Of a stretch of DNA of 64,000 bases, positions 18,863 through 28,800 are shown piece by piece. Positions within the stretch are counted from its first letter, which is position 1. Each line of letters begins with the position of its first letter. Position numbers and translations under genes: made by a program. The stretch is from an uncultured Chlorobiota bacterium (lineage in GTDB: Bacteria; Bacteroidota; Ignavibacteria; UBA10030; UBA6906): positions 62,001 to 126,000 of the forward strand of contig CAADGV010000012.1 of assembly GCA_900696645.1 (NCBI GenBank), written 5' to 3'. Under the pieces are notes generated by a model that did not search any database, was not told the origin of the DNA, and saw nothing but the letters and a program-made list of their open reading frames with translations.

Positions 18863-20776
18863 CTATTTGTAACTTCGCTGGCTCGGTTTCACGTATTCGA
18901 ATGCCAACGGCTCTTTGTGCAGGGTCTCCTTGCTGCCGACTCCCTTGAACTCCCACGCGGCAACGTACGAGAATTTGTCGTCATCACGCTTTGCTTCACC
19001 GTCATCTGTTTGGGACTCTTCACGGAAATGTCCGCCGCACGATTCTTCCCGGTGTAAAGCATCGGTGCACATGAGCTCGCTTAACTCAAGAAAATCCGCC
19101 AGTCGGTGGGCCTTCTCCAATTCCTGATTGAATGAGTCTGCGCTGCCCGGAATCAGTACGTTGTTCCAGAATTCCTCACGCAGTTTTGGAATTTCTTGCA
19201 GCGCCTCCTTCAATCCGGCTTCATTGCGTCCCATCCCGCATTTATCCCACATAATCTTGCCGAGTTGTTTGTGAAGAACATCCACCGGCTTTTTGCCTTT
19301 GATGGCCATCAATTGGGAAGTCGTTTGCGAAAGATCCCGTTCCGTATCCTTGAATGCCGCATGATTCACATCCACTTTCGGGAATTTGCTTGTGGCAAGA
19401 TAATCACCAATCGTGTACGGGATAACGAAGTAGCCGTCTGCCAATCCCTGCATTAACGCGCTGGCACCGAGGCGGTTGGCCCCGTGATCGGAAAAGTTCG
19501 CTTCGCCGAGAACAAACAACCCGGGAATCGTGCTCATCAGATTGTAGTCAACCCACAAACCACCCATCGTATAGTGAACGGCCGGATAGATGCGCATCGG
19601 TTGTTCGTAGCCGTTTTCGCCGGTAATCTGCTGGTACATGTCAAAGAGATTGCCGTACTGTTCCTCAACCCATCCTTTGCCAAGACGTTGAATAGTTGAA
19701 GAGAAATCGAGATACACGGCAAGTCCCGTTGCGCCGACGCCGTGACCTTTGTCGCACATTTCTTTTGCTCGTCGCGAAGCAACATCCCGGGGAACAAGAT
19801 TGCCGAACGACGGATAGAGCCGTTCGAGATAGTAGTCGCGTTCATCTTCGGGGATATCATTCGGGTGGCGTTTGTCGCCTTTCGCCTTCGGCACCCAGAT
19901 CCGTCCGCTGTTGCGCAAGCTTTCGCTCATCAGTGTGAGCTTTGACTGATGGTCGCTCGATACCGGAATGCATGTCGGATGAATTTGTGTGAAGCACGGA
20001 TTGCCGAAGAACGCGCCGCGTTTGTGTGCACGCCATGTTGCCGTGGCATTACACATCATCGCATTCGTGGAAAGAAAGAAAACGTTGCCGTATCCACCTG
20101 TTGCGAGAATCACCGCATCGCCGACGTACGATTCGAACTTGCCGGTGACCATATTGCGGGCAACAATGCCGCGGGCTTGACCATCGATAACCACCAAGTC
20201 AAGCATTTCACGTCGTTCATAAAACTTGATCGTTCCCAAACCTATTTGGCGGCTAAGTGCCGAGTATGCGCCGAGCAGAAGCTGTTGACCGGTTTGCCCG
20301 CGGGCGTAGAACGTGCGGGAAACCTGCGCCCCGCCAAACGAGCGGTTGTCCAGCAGCCCGCCATACTCCCGTGCAAACGGAACTCCCTGGGCAACACACT
20401 GGTCGATGATGCTGTTGCTCACCTGCGCAAGGCGGTACACGTTCGCTTCGCGTGCGCGGTAGTCCCCGCCTTTCACCGTATCGTAGAAGAGGCGCCAGAT
20501 GCTGTCGCCGTCATTCGGGTAGTTCTTCGGCGCGTTGATGCCGCCCTGCGCTGCAATACTATGTGCGCGGCGCGGTGATTCGTGATAGCACAACGCTGTC
20601 ACGTTATATCCCAACTCGGCCAGCGAAGCGGCAGCCGAAGAACCGGCAAGCCCCGTACCGACGACGATAATATGATATTTTCGTTTGTTTGCGGGGTTCA
20701 CCAGTTTCATGTTGAAACGATGGTTGTCCCACTTCTGTTGTATGGGTCCGTCAGGAATTTTCGAATTCAGTGTCAT
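18863..20776 (-). CDS. sdhA: Succinate dehydrogenase/fumarate reductase flavoprotein subunit
   Basis: A 637-residue flavoprotein. FAD binding is at [19 protein letters not shown] near residue 40; the flavin-linked histidine is in [11 protein letters not shown]. The active-site blocks [20 protein letters not shown] and the C-terminal [13 protein letters not shown] are conserved. It interconverts succinate and fumarate at the cytoplasmic face. The subunit set with one cytochrome b gene is like that of Bacteroidetes and Bacillus. The start at 20776 follows the sdhC stop by 15 nt. Confidence 0.95.
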   Translation of the reverse strand: MTLNSKIPDGPIQQKWDNHRFNMKLVNPANKRKYHIIVVGTGLAGSSAAASLAELGYNVTALCYHESPRRAHSIAAQGGINAPKNYPNDGDSIWRLFYDTVKGGDYRAREANVYRLAQVSNSIIDQCVAQGVPFAREYGGLLDNRSFGGAQVSRTFYARGQTGQQLLLGAYSALSRQIGLGTIKFYERREMLDLVVIDGQARGIVARNMVTGKFESYVGDAVILATGGYGNVFFLSTNAMMCNATATWRAHKRGAFFGNPCFTQIHPTCIPVSSDHQSKLTLMSESLRNSGRIWVPKAKGDKRHPNDIPEDERDYYLERLYPSFGNLVPRDVASRRAKEMCDKGHGVGATGLAVYLDFSSTIQRLGKGWVEEQYGNLFDMYQQITGENGYEQPMRIYPAVHYTMGGLWVDYNLMSTIPGLFVLGEANFSDHGANRLGASALMQGLADGYFVIPYTIGDYLATSKFPKVDVNHAAFKDTERDLSQTTSQLMAIKGKKPVDVLHKQLGKIMWDKCGMGRNEAGLKEALQEIPKLREEFWNNVLIPGSADSFNQELEKAHRLADFLELSELMCTDALHREESCGGHFREESQTDDGEAKRDDDKFSYVAAWEFKGVGSKETLHKEPLAFEYVKPSQRSYK

Positions 20777-20791
20777 AGCAACTCTTTTCGT

Positions 20792-21469
20792 TTAGTATGC
20801 AAAGAGAAAGTACAATGGAATAATCGCAAAGCCGATTGGAATGAGGAGCCAGAACACCACACCGACAGCGTTGACAAGCTTCTCAAATTTTCCCGCACGC
20901 AACCCGAACGTCTGGAACGCTGATTGAAATCCGTGCTTCAGATGGTAGGCAAGAAACACGAGCGCCACCATGTAGAATGCGACATACGCCGGGCTGCTGA
21001 ATGCTTCAATCATGAGTCGGATCATCGGTTCTTGGCCGAAGAATCGGGACTGCACAAAGAAGGTGTTGACATGCACAACGAGAAACACACCGACGAGTAT
21101 TCCGGTGAGCCATCCGAAGCGGGAACTCCATGTACTGTTCTCGCCCGCCTTGTTCACTTCATATTGAACAGGCCGCGCCTTGCGATTGAGAAGATACAGA
21201 TAGATGCCCAATATGGCATGAAGCAGGAAGCCCGCAAACAGACCCCATTCCAACGGACGGATAACTGGATGGGTTGCCATGAAATGGCCGTATGTTTCAA
21301 ACATCTCGGCTCCCCAAAAACTCTCGGCGGTTTTGTCGTGGTTCGCCTGAAGGGCAAAGAGATTTATGGTAAGATGAATAACAAGAAAACTGCACAGGAA
21401 CAATCCCGAGAGCGCCATCGTGATTTTCCTGCCGACAGATGAGCTAAGAAACTTTGCGGTTTTTCCCAT
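20792..21469 (-). CDS. sdhC: Succinate dehydrogenase cytochrome b subunit
   Basis: A 225-residue integral membrane subunit with five helices. Histidines in LVIHLTINLF, FLLHAILGIY, FLVVHVNTFF and YHLKHGFQSA are candidate ligands for the two b haems of type B succinate:quinone oxidoreductases. It anchors SdhAB and reduces (mena)quinone. It is the first gene of sdhCAB, and the promoter should lie in the 142-nt gap before the ftsX stop; an AGGAGG sits 26 nt upstream, too far to be its ribosome site. Confidence 0.9.
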   Translation of the reverse strand: MGKTAKFLSSSVGRKITMALSGLFLCSFLVIHLTINLFALQANHDKTAESFWGAEMFETYGHFMATHPVIRPLEWGLFAGFLLHAILGIYLYLLNRKARPVQYEVNKAGENSTWSSRFGWLTGILVGVFLVVHVNTFFVQSRFFGQEPMIRLMIEAFSSPAYVAFYMVALVFLAYHLKHGFQSAFQTFGLRAGKFEKLVNAVGVVFWLLIPIGFAIIPLYFLFAY

Positions 21470-21611
21470 TGAGAGTACTTTCTAAATTGTTGGAACCTCC
21501 TGAGGAGTCCATCGGACCTGGAAATGAGGCTTGAAGAACATGGTAAGATGTAACCGGTGAGCGAAAGCCCGAAAAAATGTAAGAAGGAATTTGAAATATA
21601 GCAAGACGCCG

Positions 21612-22484
21612 TCAGGTCGCAACGCGCATGAACCGGACAATTGAAATAATCGCGCCCAGCAATCCCAACACAAGACCTGTTGCTACAACAACTGCATAGA
21701 ACACCGACGGCATGTGAATATAGGCCGAGAAATCGCTTGCAACCAGCCGTGCGGCATATTCCAACACAACGTACAGTACACCCGCAGCAATCATTCCGCC
21801 GACAACTCCCTGCACCATTCCCTCGATTAAGAACGGGAGACGGATGAATGTCCATGTCGCGCCCACAAGTTCCATCGTTCGTATCAACTTTCGTTTCGCG
21901 TAGATCGCAAGTCGGATGGTGTTGGAAACGAGCAGGATTGCCGAAAGGCTGATCAACAACCCGAGGCCGAGAGTCACATTGTTGATAGTGTTGGTTCTTC
22001 TGTCAATCAACTCGAGCAACTCTTTCCGGTAGATAATCTGATCGATGCCTCGAAGGGCAACAAGCTCGCGATAGATTCCATCAACGGCGGTTGTTGTTCT
22101 GAACTCGGGCTTGATATAGATCTTGAACGACGGCGGAAGCGGATTGAAATCGAGAACCTTCTTGATATCTTCGCCGAACTCATCCTTGAAGATCTTTGCA
22201 GCTTCATCTTTTGAAATGTAGATAAGACTATCAACCCCGTTTACCGCCTTCACGCGATTGATGAGCGTGTTGATTTGGTCGCGGCTTATCGGCTCCTGCA
22301 AAAACGCTTCAAGTTCGACCTTCGCCCGCAACATCTCAATGAAGCGCGACGTGTTGATGCTGATAACGGCAAACACACCTAACAACACCAACGAAATGCC
22401 GATAGTGATGATGGAAATAGCTGTCGAGAGTTTCGTCCGCGTAAAGCCGGACAGACTTTCTTTAACTGTATAGGAAAGACTCAT
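21612..22484 (-). CDS. ftsX: Cell-division ABC-type protein FtsX
   Basis: A 290-residue protein with the FtsX layout: a first helix at residues 20-42, a periplasmic domain of about 110 residues (LEAFLQEPISRDQIN), then three helices around residues 170-290 with ELVGATWTFIRLPFLIEG. FtsX, with the ATPase FtsE, controls peptidoglycan hydrolases at the septum. No ftsE is adjacent; ftsX instead ends an operon with ybaB, recR and two lipoprotein genes, starting 9 nt after the second lipoprotein gene. Confidence 0.85.
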   Translation of the reverse strand: MSLSYTVKESLSGFTRTKLSTAISIITIGISLVLLGVFAVISINTSRFIEMLRAKVELEAFLQEPISRDQINTLINRVKAVNGVDSLIYISKDEAAKIFKDEFGEDIKKVLDFNPLPPSFKIYIKPEFRTTTAVDGIYRELVALRGIDQIIYRKELLELIDRRTNTINNVTLGLGLLISLSAILLVSNTIRLAIYAKRKLIRTMELVGATWTFIRLPFLIEGMVQGVVGGMIAAGVLYVVLEYAARLVASDFSAYIHMPSVFYAVVVATGLVLGLLGAIISIVRFMRVAT

Positions 22485-22493
22485 GCTATTGTC

Positions 22494-23024
22494 TTAGAAG
22501 TTCGATTCGTCGCGCCACCGGACAATCTTCCAGGGGGATGTTGTTGTCGCCTGCTCGAATGTGAGATTTGCATATCCCCCGATGCGCTCGATGGAACTTG
22601 GATTAAACGTGATCGTCAGATTGAATCCGCGTACATAATTCATCCGCTTTACTGTAGTTGATGTATCAACAGAACTTGACACAATGTTGTTCCATATCAA
22701 GTCAAGCCGTTGGGCATTCTGAAACAATCCGTGCGTTGTGCGCAACTCCGTATCCCGCCCCCACGTGACGTCAATCCCCCCGTTCTCATAATCACGATAG
22801 ACAAAGACAAACGAATCATCGAGCAGCGGCGCATACACAGACGTATCACGGAATGTGTATGCAACCCGCAGGCATTGGAAAATGCCTTCCGGCGACGATG
22901 GATCGCATGACAACGAAGCAGGCGCCGTATCCAACCCGGGCGCGAAAGGATTCTTGCACGTGAAGCTAAGGGCAACGAGAAGACCACAGGCCAGCAGCAC
23001 AGCCGATTGAGGCGAGAGTTTCAT
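22494..23024 (-). CDS. Probable exported lipoprotein or secreted protein (176 aa)
   Basis: A 176-residue exported protein. The signal peptide region LLACGLLVALSFTCKNPF ends in SFTC, which could be a lipobox cysteine. The rest is beta-rich with WGRDTELRTTHGLFQNAQ and WKIVRWRDESNF and has the size and end of an NTF2/SnoaL-like fold. Its upstream neighbour ends with a comparable block (WTISRWVD) and has the same layout, so the two may be ancient duplicates. The ATG overlaps the upstream stop by one base (TGATG). Function unknown. Confidence 0.6.
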   Translation of the reverse strand: MKLSPQSAVLLACGLLVALSFTCKNPFAPGLDTAPASLSCDPSSPEGIFQCLRVAYTFRDTSVYAPLLDDSFVFVYRDYENGGIDVTWGRDTELRTTHGLFQNAQRLDLIWNNIVSSSVDTSTTVKRMNYVRGFNLTITFNPSSIERIGGYANLTFEQATTTSPWKIVRWRDESNF

Positions 23025-23614
23025 CAGTTGCTGAACTTGCCTTTGAAACTGCTCCAGGTCAGATCGTTAGTCGTTTTCAAATCCACCCACCGCGAAATCG
23101 TCCACTCGCTGTTGTCATTCACCAGCGTGAAATGCGCCGTGCCCCTCGCTGTTTGCGCAAAGCCCGGCTCGACATGCTCGAACGTAAAGGTGTAGTCAAA
23201 GCTGTATGTCCGCGAATCATTTCCGGAAATGATCGAATCCTTCGGCACCAGCGTCAGGTTCGAGAAGCTTTGCGGTTGGCGTCTTTTTGCGACAAGGTTC
23301 TGGAAGTACGACTGTTCCTGCTGTAACGTCCAATGCCGAAGCACGCTTGCGTAAATCTCGGCCGCATCACCCGACGGAACGAATGTAAAACTGTGCTGCG
23401 AACGTGTTGAGTCAGTGAAGTTGGCGACATAGCCCGCCACATCCTGCTGCCCGACGGAGTTTTGCAGGTTGAGAATAACATTTGAGGGAAATGTACGCGG
23501 CAAGTATTGAAAGCCGGATTGAGACGGCGGCTCTGCCTCACGCGGCTCGAAGATGTTACACGATGCTGCGAGCATTGTAACGTACAACACAATTTGCATG
23601 CCCTGCTTGTTCAT
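23024..23614 (-). CDS. Probable lipoprotein (196 aa)
   Basis: A 196-residue protein with a type II signal ([11 protein letters not shown], cysteine at residue 19) followed by [13 protein letters not shown]. The body is polar, and the C-terminus ([15 protein letters not shown]) resembles the matching part of the downstream protein. A second start (residue 6) gives the same lipobox. The start overlaps the recR stop by 4 nt (ATGA), so it is translated with recR. Family not recognised; likely an envelope lipoprotein with an NTF2-like domain. Confidence 0.62.
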   Translation of the reverse strand: MNKQGMQIVLYVTMLAASCNIFEPREAEPPSQSGFQYLPRTFPSNVILNLQNSVGQQDVAGYVANFTDSTRSQHSFTFVPSGDAAEIYASVLRHWTLQQEQSYFQNLVAKRRQPQSFSNLTLVPKDSIISGNDSRTYSFDYTFTFEHVEPGFAQTARGTAHFTLVNDNSEWTISRWVDLKTTNDLTWSSFKGKFSN

Positions 23615-24207
23615 AATTCGACTCGCCCTTCGAGAGCACGTGATAGTGTTGCTTCATCTGCAAATTCAAGATCGCCGCCGACGGGAATACCACGGGCTAT
23701 GCGGCTGACCTTGACGCCCAACGGCTTCAGCAATTTGGTCAGATACAACGTTGTTGCCTCGCCTTCAACATTCGGATTGAGCGCAAGTATCACTTCGCTT
23801 ACTTCGCCGTTCATTCGTTGAATCAGCTCACGCACTTTCAGATCGTCCGGCCCGATGCCATCGAGCGGGGAAAGCGAACCGCCCAGCACGTGATACAATC
23901 CTTTGAACTCGTTCGTTTTCTCGACTGCCATCACGTCGTTCGGCTCTTCAACAACGCAGACAATGCCGCGGTCGCGTTTCGGGCTTGAGCATATCGGACA
24001 CGGATCGATTTCGGTGATATTCCAACACGAAGAACAGTACCGAATTCTATCTTTCACATTCACCAATGCCCTCGCCATCTGCACGATTTCATCCCGAGGC
24101 TGTTTGAGAATATGCAGCGCGAGGCGCTGTGCCGTTTTCCTGCCGATGCCCGGCAGTGCCGCAAACTCTTCAATAAGTTGTTGAAGCGCTTCTGATGTAT
24201 AGAGCAT
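23611..24207 (-). CDS. recR: Recombination protein RecR
   Basis: A 198-residue RecFOR pathway protein. In order: helix-hairpin-helix near residues 10-30 ([17 protein letters not shown]), a zinc site of four cysteines (CSSC...CPIC), the Toprim domain ([14 protein letters not shown], with the [11 protein letters not shown] segment), and a C-terminal Walker-B-like part ([12 protein letters not shown]). It loads RecA at gapped DNA. It follows ybaB by 12 nt, a conserved pairing. Confidence 0.95.
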   Translation of the reverse strand: MLYTSEALQQLIEEFAALPGIGRKTAQRLALHILKQPRDEIVQMARALVNVKDRIRYCSSCWNITEIDPCPICSSPKRDRGIVCVVEEPNDVMAVEKTNEFKGLYHVLGGSLSPLDGIGPDDLKVRELIQRMNGEVSEVILALNPNVEGEATTLYLTKLLKPLGVKVSRIARGIPVGGDLEFADEATLSRALEGRVEL

Positions 24208-24219
24208 ACTGTTCTTCTG

Positions 24220-24558
24220 TCACATCCCCGGCAAGTTCAAGCCGGGAATGTTGGGTATCATGCCGCTCGTGACTTTCGCCATTTCTTCTTGCGCCATCCG
24301 TGACGAATCCTCGAGCGCCTTGTTTATCGCCGCCAGAACAAGATCTTCCAACATCTCAACATCATCGGGGTTCACGACTTCTTTATCGATTTGAATCTTC
24401 ACTACTTGTTGCCTGCCGTTTGCGGTCACTTTTACCATCCCACCGCCTGAATCCGCCATAATGGTTTTTTGTTCAAGTTCCTGCTGTACTTGTGCCATCT
24501 TTTCCTGCATCTTTTGAACCTGCTTCATCATTCCGGCCATGTTCGGCATGCCCTTCAT
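24220..24558 (-). CDS. YbaB/EbfC family DNA-binding protein
   Basis: A 112-residue nucleoid-associated protein. The N-terminal half is a methionine/glutamine-rich coiled coil ([18 protein letters not shown]) and the rest contains [17 protein letters not shown] and [14 protein letters not shown], the family core. Starts at 24624 and other longer frames are rejected because ATG 24558 has AGGA 6 nt upstream and the family begins here. It is usually found next to recR, as here; a dnaX gene is not in the window. Confidence 0.9.
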   Translation of the reverse strand: MKGMPNMAGMMKQVQKMQEKMAQVQQELEQKTIMADSGGGMVKVTANGRQQVVKIQIDKEVVNPDDVEMLEDLVLAAINKALEDSSRMAQEEMAKVTSGMIPNIPGLNLPGM

Positions 24559-24738
24559 CGCGTTCCTTTCGATAGTAAGAGTTGAGATGTGTTCGTCTCT
24601 GAAAAAATATACCCTTATACGCAAGGAAAGTCAACGAGGCGGATGGCCGCCGAACCGACGGCTTTATTGGATGAAATCCGGCTTGCAAATCTGCCGTAAC
24701 TTGTTACTTTTAGAGCGAGCAATATCACAGGGGTCTGC

Positions 24739-26496
24739 TTGCCACAAAAATCCGCACTCGGTTTCCTCGCAGCAATAGTCATTTTAGCATGCACGTTCGT
24801 TCTATTCAGCCCGACGATGGGGTTTGATTTTGTCAATTGGGACGACGATATGTACGTGTACGAGAATGATCGTGTTCAGGCGCTCACGCTCGAAAACGTG
24901 ACGTGGTTTTTCTCGCATTCCTACTATCACTCGTACATACCTCTCACGATGTTCTCGCATATGATTGATTTCGAAATCTGGAGGTTCAATCCCTCGGGAC
25001 ATCACCTGACGAGTGTCGTGCTGCACGCGTTCAACGCGGTATGGGTATTTTTGTTAAGCCTTCAACTCTTTTCCGTTCTTAAACACGGAATTGCGGTACG
25101 CGGATTCCGAGAACTGCTTTTCCGCGAAGTCGACCATGCAATCATCTTCTCTGCTGCATTTGCGGCTTGTCTCTTCGCGTGGCATCCGTTGCGTGTTGAG
25201 TCGGTTGCCTGGATTTCCGACCGGAAGGATTTACTCTGCTTCTTCTTTCTCATCCCGGCGACGATTGTTTACATCAACTACACTGCGGCACGAGGCACGC
25301 CGACTGCCCGACGTTGGTATTTGACATCTCTTTTCATGTTCCTTCTGGCTTGCCTCTCGAAGTCCATTGCGGTGGTTGCGCCGGTTGTGTTTCTGATTAT
25401 CGATGTTGCCGTGCTTCGCAGAAAAAGAACCGGTGAATCGCCCAAGAATCTTCTTATCGAGAAAACGCCTTTCTTTCTTGCCGGTATTATTTTCTCAGTG
25501 TTAGCAGTCAGAAGTACGCCGGAGCTTTCCGCGAGCGACATGTACAACATACTGACGCCGTTACAGAGAATTCTTCTCCCCTTCCACAATCTTGTGTTGT
25601 ATGCGGGAAGAACACTGTTCCCCTCCGACCTTTCGCCAATGTATCCGCTTGCCGGGGAGGGAGAGATGATGGCGACATTTGCCCTGTTCGCCGCTGTTTT
25701 TGTTGCTTGTCTTCTACTCTTCTTTAAGAAAGAAATCAGAATGCCGCTGTACCTCCTCATGGCGTATATTGTGCTTGCCGCGCCTTCGGCCGGATTTGCA
25801 TCTGCTGTCGTGCAAACAACTGCAGACAGGTATTCGTATTTGTCGAGTGTGCCGCTGTACTTTCCGGCCGGCTGGATTGTGGGAAAACTGATCGAGAAGT
25901 TTCGGTCCCGGGACACCAACGTCTATGCAATTGCGAGTGTTGCCGTTCTCGTGGCAGGATTTTTCGGCTATCAGAGTTTCCGCCAGTTGCCGATGTGGAT
26001 GAATTCGGAGACTCTTTGGGGGCGGACGATTGCGCTATTCCCAACAATGCCTCTTCCGCACAACAACTACGGATTGGCGTTGCAGGGACGCGGTGCATTG
26101 GACAAAGCTGAAGAATCTTTTCAACGTGCCATTCAACTCAAGCCCGACTATCTTGAAGCGCATCTGAACCTCGGCAACATCATGTTCACGAAGGGAAATT
26201 GGGATGAGGCAGAACGGTTGTTCCTGCGTGCTTCCGAGTTGTACCCGAATCAGGCGGAGGTGTACAACAATCTCGGCGTAGTTGCAAACACGAAAGGCAA
26301 CACACTCGATGCGCTGCATTGGTTCCGTCGCAGTGTTGAAGTCAATCCCGACTACGCGCACGGATATTTCAATCTTGGCGTGTTATACGAGAAGATGGGA
26401 AATCCCATCGCCGCCACTGAAGAGCTGAAGAAAGCAGCCCGGCTCGGACATCTTGCCGCACAACATTCGCTGACGAAAGCGGGAGTTGCGTGGTAG
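24739..26496 (+). CDS. TMTC-like membrane protein with C-terminal TPR repeats
   Basis: A 585-residue protein. The first ~420 residues carry about ten helices; the loop after the first helix reads DFVNWDDDMYVYENDRV, where the acidic DDD fits the catalytic loop of GT-C O-mannosyltransferases. The rest has TPR units (DKAEESFQRAIQLKPDYLEA, and three more). The architecture matches the TMTC/DUF1736 family that O-glycosylates secreted proteins in eukaryotes; many bacterial relatives exist. The TTG at 24739 is used because AGGGG is just upstream. It diverges from the ybaB operon. Confidence 0.75.
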   Translation: MPQKSALGFLAAIVILACTFVLFSPTMGFDFVNWDDDMYVYENDRVQALTLENVTWFFSHSYYHSYIPLTMFSHMIDFEIWRFNPSGHHLTSVVLHAFNAVWVFLLSLQLFSVLKHGIAVRGFRELLFREVDHAIIFSAAFAACLFAWHPLRVESVAWISDRKDLLCFFFLIPATIVYINYTAARGTPTARRWYLTSLFMFLLACLSKSIAVVAPVVFLIIDVAVLRRKRTGESPKNLLIEKTPFFLAGIIFSVLAVRSTPELSASDMYNILTPLQRILLPFHNLVLYAGRTLFPSDLSPMYPLAGEGEMMATFALFAAVFVACLLLFFKKEIRMPLYLLMAYIVLAAPSAGFASAVVQTTADRYSYLSSVPLYFPAGWIVGKLIEKFRSRDTNVYAIASVAVLVAGFFGYQSFRQLPMWMNSETLWGRTIALFPTMPLPHNNYGLALQGRGALDKAEESFQRAIQLKPDYLEAHLNLGNIMFTKGNWDEAERLFLRASELYPNQAEVYNNLGVVANTKGNTLDALHWFRRSVEVNPDYAHGYFNLGVLYEKMGNPIAATEELKKAARLGHLAAQHSLTKAGVAW

Positions 26497-26551
26497 TTTC
26501 TTGCCTTCACTTCCCTACTTTCGTATCTTGATACGCAGATTTCGCGACATA

Positions 26552-26626
26552 CGGGGCGTAGCTCAGCCCGGCTAGAGCGCTTGCTTTGGGAGCAAGAAGT
26601 CGCAGGTTCGAATCCTGTCGCCCCGA
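26552..26626 (+). tRNA. tRNA-Pro (anticodon TGG)
   Basis: 75 nt that fold as a cloverleaf: acceptor stem CGGGGCG/CGCCCCG, D arm with AGCTCAGCC, anticodon stem CTTGC/GCAAG with loop TTTGGGA (anticodon TGG at 26587-26589), T arm GCAGG/CCTGT (a G-T pair at the last position) with loop TTCGAAT and discriminator A. The 3' CCA is not encoded and must be added by a nucleotidyltransferase. It lies between the TMTC-like gene and the PhoD-like gene. Confidence 0.95.
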
Positions 26627-26771
26627 CTACATTCTTGAACGAGAAACAGGTTGAGTTTTGTGTAGATAGGATTGTGCCCGCCGGCGGTCGCCACCAAAAA
26701 TCCCTCGCCGAATTGTTCGCCACAAAATCTCTCCAACAGCATACATTCCCCTAACGTGCAGGAGGTTCCTC

Positions 26772-28646
26772 ATGCGTCAGTTCCCCTTTACCATTTTTGC
26801 AGTAATTATAGCAGCGTTCTTGCTGAGTGTCGGCGTTCAGAATGCTCACGCCGTTGCGACTGTCACCAATGCCATCGTCGGCGGCGGAGTTACGGAAGGA
26901 TCAGCCCGGTTTTGGGTAAGACTATCGGGGCCGGGAACAGTTCAGATACAGCTTTCGCAATCTGCTGACTTTGCTTCCCCCATCCTCAGCACTCAAGAGA
27001 GTGTGTTGGAAGCAGGCAACTACGCGGCCATTGTTTCTGCTCAAGGACTGCAAGCAGACAGGAAGTACTACTACCGGGCGTTGGTGGATGGAATTCCTCA
27101 CACACGCATCGGCTCCTTCCATACATTTCCATCACCGGGAACAGCTTCCAACTTCACGTTTGCATTTGGTTCCTGCCAACAAGGCTCGCCGTTCGTTCCC
27201 GGCTCCGCCAGAGGCGGAGTATTTCGAGAAGTAGTAAGAGCTAATCCCAAGTTCTTTCTCCAACTCGGTGATTGGGGGTATCCCGACACAACGGATAACA
27301 TCCCTGAGGACAGTACATTCTTTTCCTATGATTACAGCCGTGTTCAATCGAGTTATCTGGAACGAACAGTCCCCGGCTACCCGATGGATTCACTCATGCT
27401 CATTGCCCCGATCAATTACATGTATGATGATCATGACTTCCTGAATAACAATTCGTCGGCAACAAGCGCGAGTTTTTCAATTCCTGTCCGGCCGAGTCCG
27501 TATGGCACTGACTTCATCGCGCGGGAGATTAATGCCTTTCCGGAAGGTCGGTTAAACAGCATACGCGGCTATAAAGAGAACATGCCGACATATCCGCTCG
27601 TCAACGAATCACGCGGAATCTATCACAAGTTCACGTACGGCAATGTTGATGTGTTCATGCTCGACCTGCGTGCACAACGCTCGCCCAATCAACACAGCCT
27701 CCGGAAGAACACGGTCACGCAACGCTGGGAGTTTGTGCCGCCTGCGGGGCATTCTATCATCGGCAGAAACAACGCGCCCGGCTTAGGGCAAAGTCAACTT
27801 GATTGGTTCTTAGGAGAGCTTCAGGCTTCGACTGCAACGTGGAAGTTCGTTGTCAGCACGGTTCCGTTTAATGTTTCCCAGATAGGGGCATTGCTTGCGG
27901 GAATATTTCTACAGGATTCGCTCATCACGTTGCCGGGTGTGCCCATTCCGGTCAGTGCCATTTTTGCTGCAATGGAGCTGACCGACAAGTGGTGCGGTTT
28001 TCCGCAGGATGCGCAGGCGGTTCTCGACTTCGTAAACGCGAACAACATCAAGAATGTCATTGTGCTGAGCGGTGATCAGCATACGGCTGCAATAGATGAT
28101 GGAGCAAATGCAGGCTTCCCCGAAATCATGGCAGGCGGGCTCGACATCACCAACTCACGAATCATTGCCCTTTTCGAGGCATTCGGACTTCACATCTGGA
28201 ACAAAGGAGGTCAAGGAATCACAACAAATGAGTTCAACAACGCGTACGGAAAGATCAACGTCTTTGGAGAAGATTCCGTCCAACTTCAGCTCATTGATGA
28301 GTTCGGAACAATGTTCGCGGCTCATACTGTTCTGAATCAATTGACAACAGAAGTGGCGGAGGAATCCAAACCCTCATCGTTTGCGTTGATGCAGAATTTT
28401 CCCAACCCCTTCAACCCGACAACATCCATCAGGTTCCACATTCCGAAAGATATGTCGGGCATTCGCGCAACGCTTAAGGTTTACGACGTGCTGGGGCGGG
28501 AACTTGTCACATTGGTGGATGAAGTGAAGGAGCCCGGTTCGCACACAGTCCTTTTCGATGCGTCACATGTTGCGAGCGGCGTGTACTATTATCGATTAAG
28601 CGTTGGAGGGAGTGTGCAAACAAAGCGGATGATACTCTTGCGATAA
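26772..28646 (+). CDS. PhoD-like phosphatase with T9SS sorting domain
   Basis: A 624-residue exported enzyme: signal peptide residues 1-27, a fibronectin-like N-domain (GVTEGSARFWVRLSG), then the PhoD metallophosphoesterase core with AFGSCQQGS, LQLGDWGYPD, YDDHDFLNNN and VVLSGDQHTAA. The last 85 residues (NFPNPFNPTTSIRF ... MILLR) are a type A sorting domain that targets the protein through type IX secretion to the surface. PhoD enzymes remove phosphate from monoesters or diesters and need iron or calcium. The AGGAGG ribosome site 7 nt upstream supports the start. It is monocistronic and sits 145 nt after the tRNA. Confidence 0.86.
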   Translation: MRQFPFTIFAVIIAAFLLSVGVQNAHAVATVTNAIVGGGVTEGSARFWVRLSGPGTVQIQLSQSADFASPILSTQESVLEAGNYAAIVSAQGLQADRKYYYRALVDGIPHTRIGSFHTFPSPGTASNFTFAFGSCQQGSPFVPGSARGGVFREVVRANPKFFLQLGDWGYPDTTDNIPEDSTFFSYDYSRVQSSYLERTVPGYPMDSLMLIAPINYMYDDHDFLNNNSSATSASFSIPVRPSPYGTDFIAREINAFPEGRLNSIRGYKENMPTYPLVNESRGIYHKFTYGNVDVFMLDLRAQRSPNQHSLRKNTVTQRWEFVPPAGHSIIGRNNAPGLGQSQLDWFLGELQASTATWKFVVSTVPFNVSQIGALLAGIFLQDSLITLPGVPIPVSAIFAAMELTDKWCGFPQDAQAVLDFVNANNIKNVIVLSGDQHTAAIDDGANAGFPEIMAGGLDITNSRIIALFEAFGLHIWNKGGQGITTNEFNNAYGKINVFGEDSVQLQLIDEFGTMFAAHTVLNQLTTEVAEESKPSSFALMQNFPNPFNPTTSIRFHIPKDMSGIRATLKVYDVLGRELVTLVDEVKEPGSHTVLFDASHVASGVYYYRLSVGGSVQTKRMILLR

Positions 28647-28770
28647 GATCAAACAATCAGTAGCTGCTGCCCCTCATTTTGCCGGCAACACAAACTGCAC
28701 AATTATTGGCACGGTTTCACTTTCCCCTTCTTCAATGGGAGCCAGCCGCTCTCTTCATAGAACTTGTATG

Positions 28771-28792
28771 CTGTCAGTGCCTTCTGACAGCA
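28771..28792. other. 8-bp hairpin downstream of glgP
   Basis: GCTGTCAG and CTGACAGC are 8-bp arms around a 6-nt loop, 9 nt past the glgP stop on the minus strand. There is no T run after it, so termination is uncertain. The same stretch carries a coding-like minus-strand frame without a start (see findings). Confidence 0.45.
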
Positions 28793-28800
28793 ACTCGCGC

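Noticed and set aside
19949-20578. Plus-strand frame of 209 codons inside sdhA
   Set aside because: Antisense to a clear SdhA sequence with FAD and active-site motifs; no start signal.
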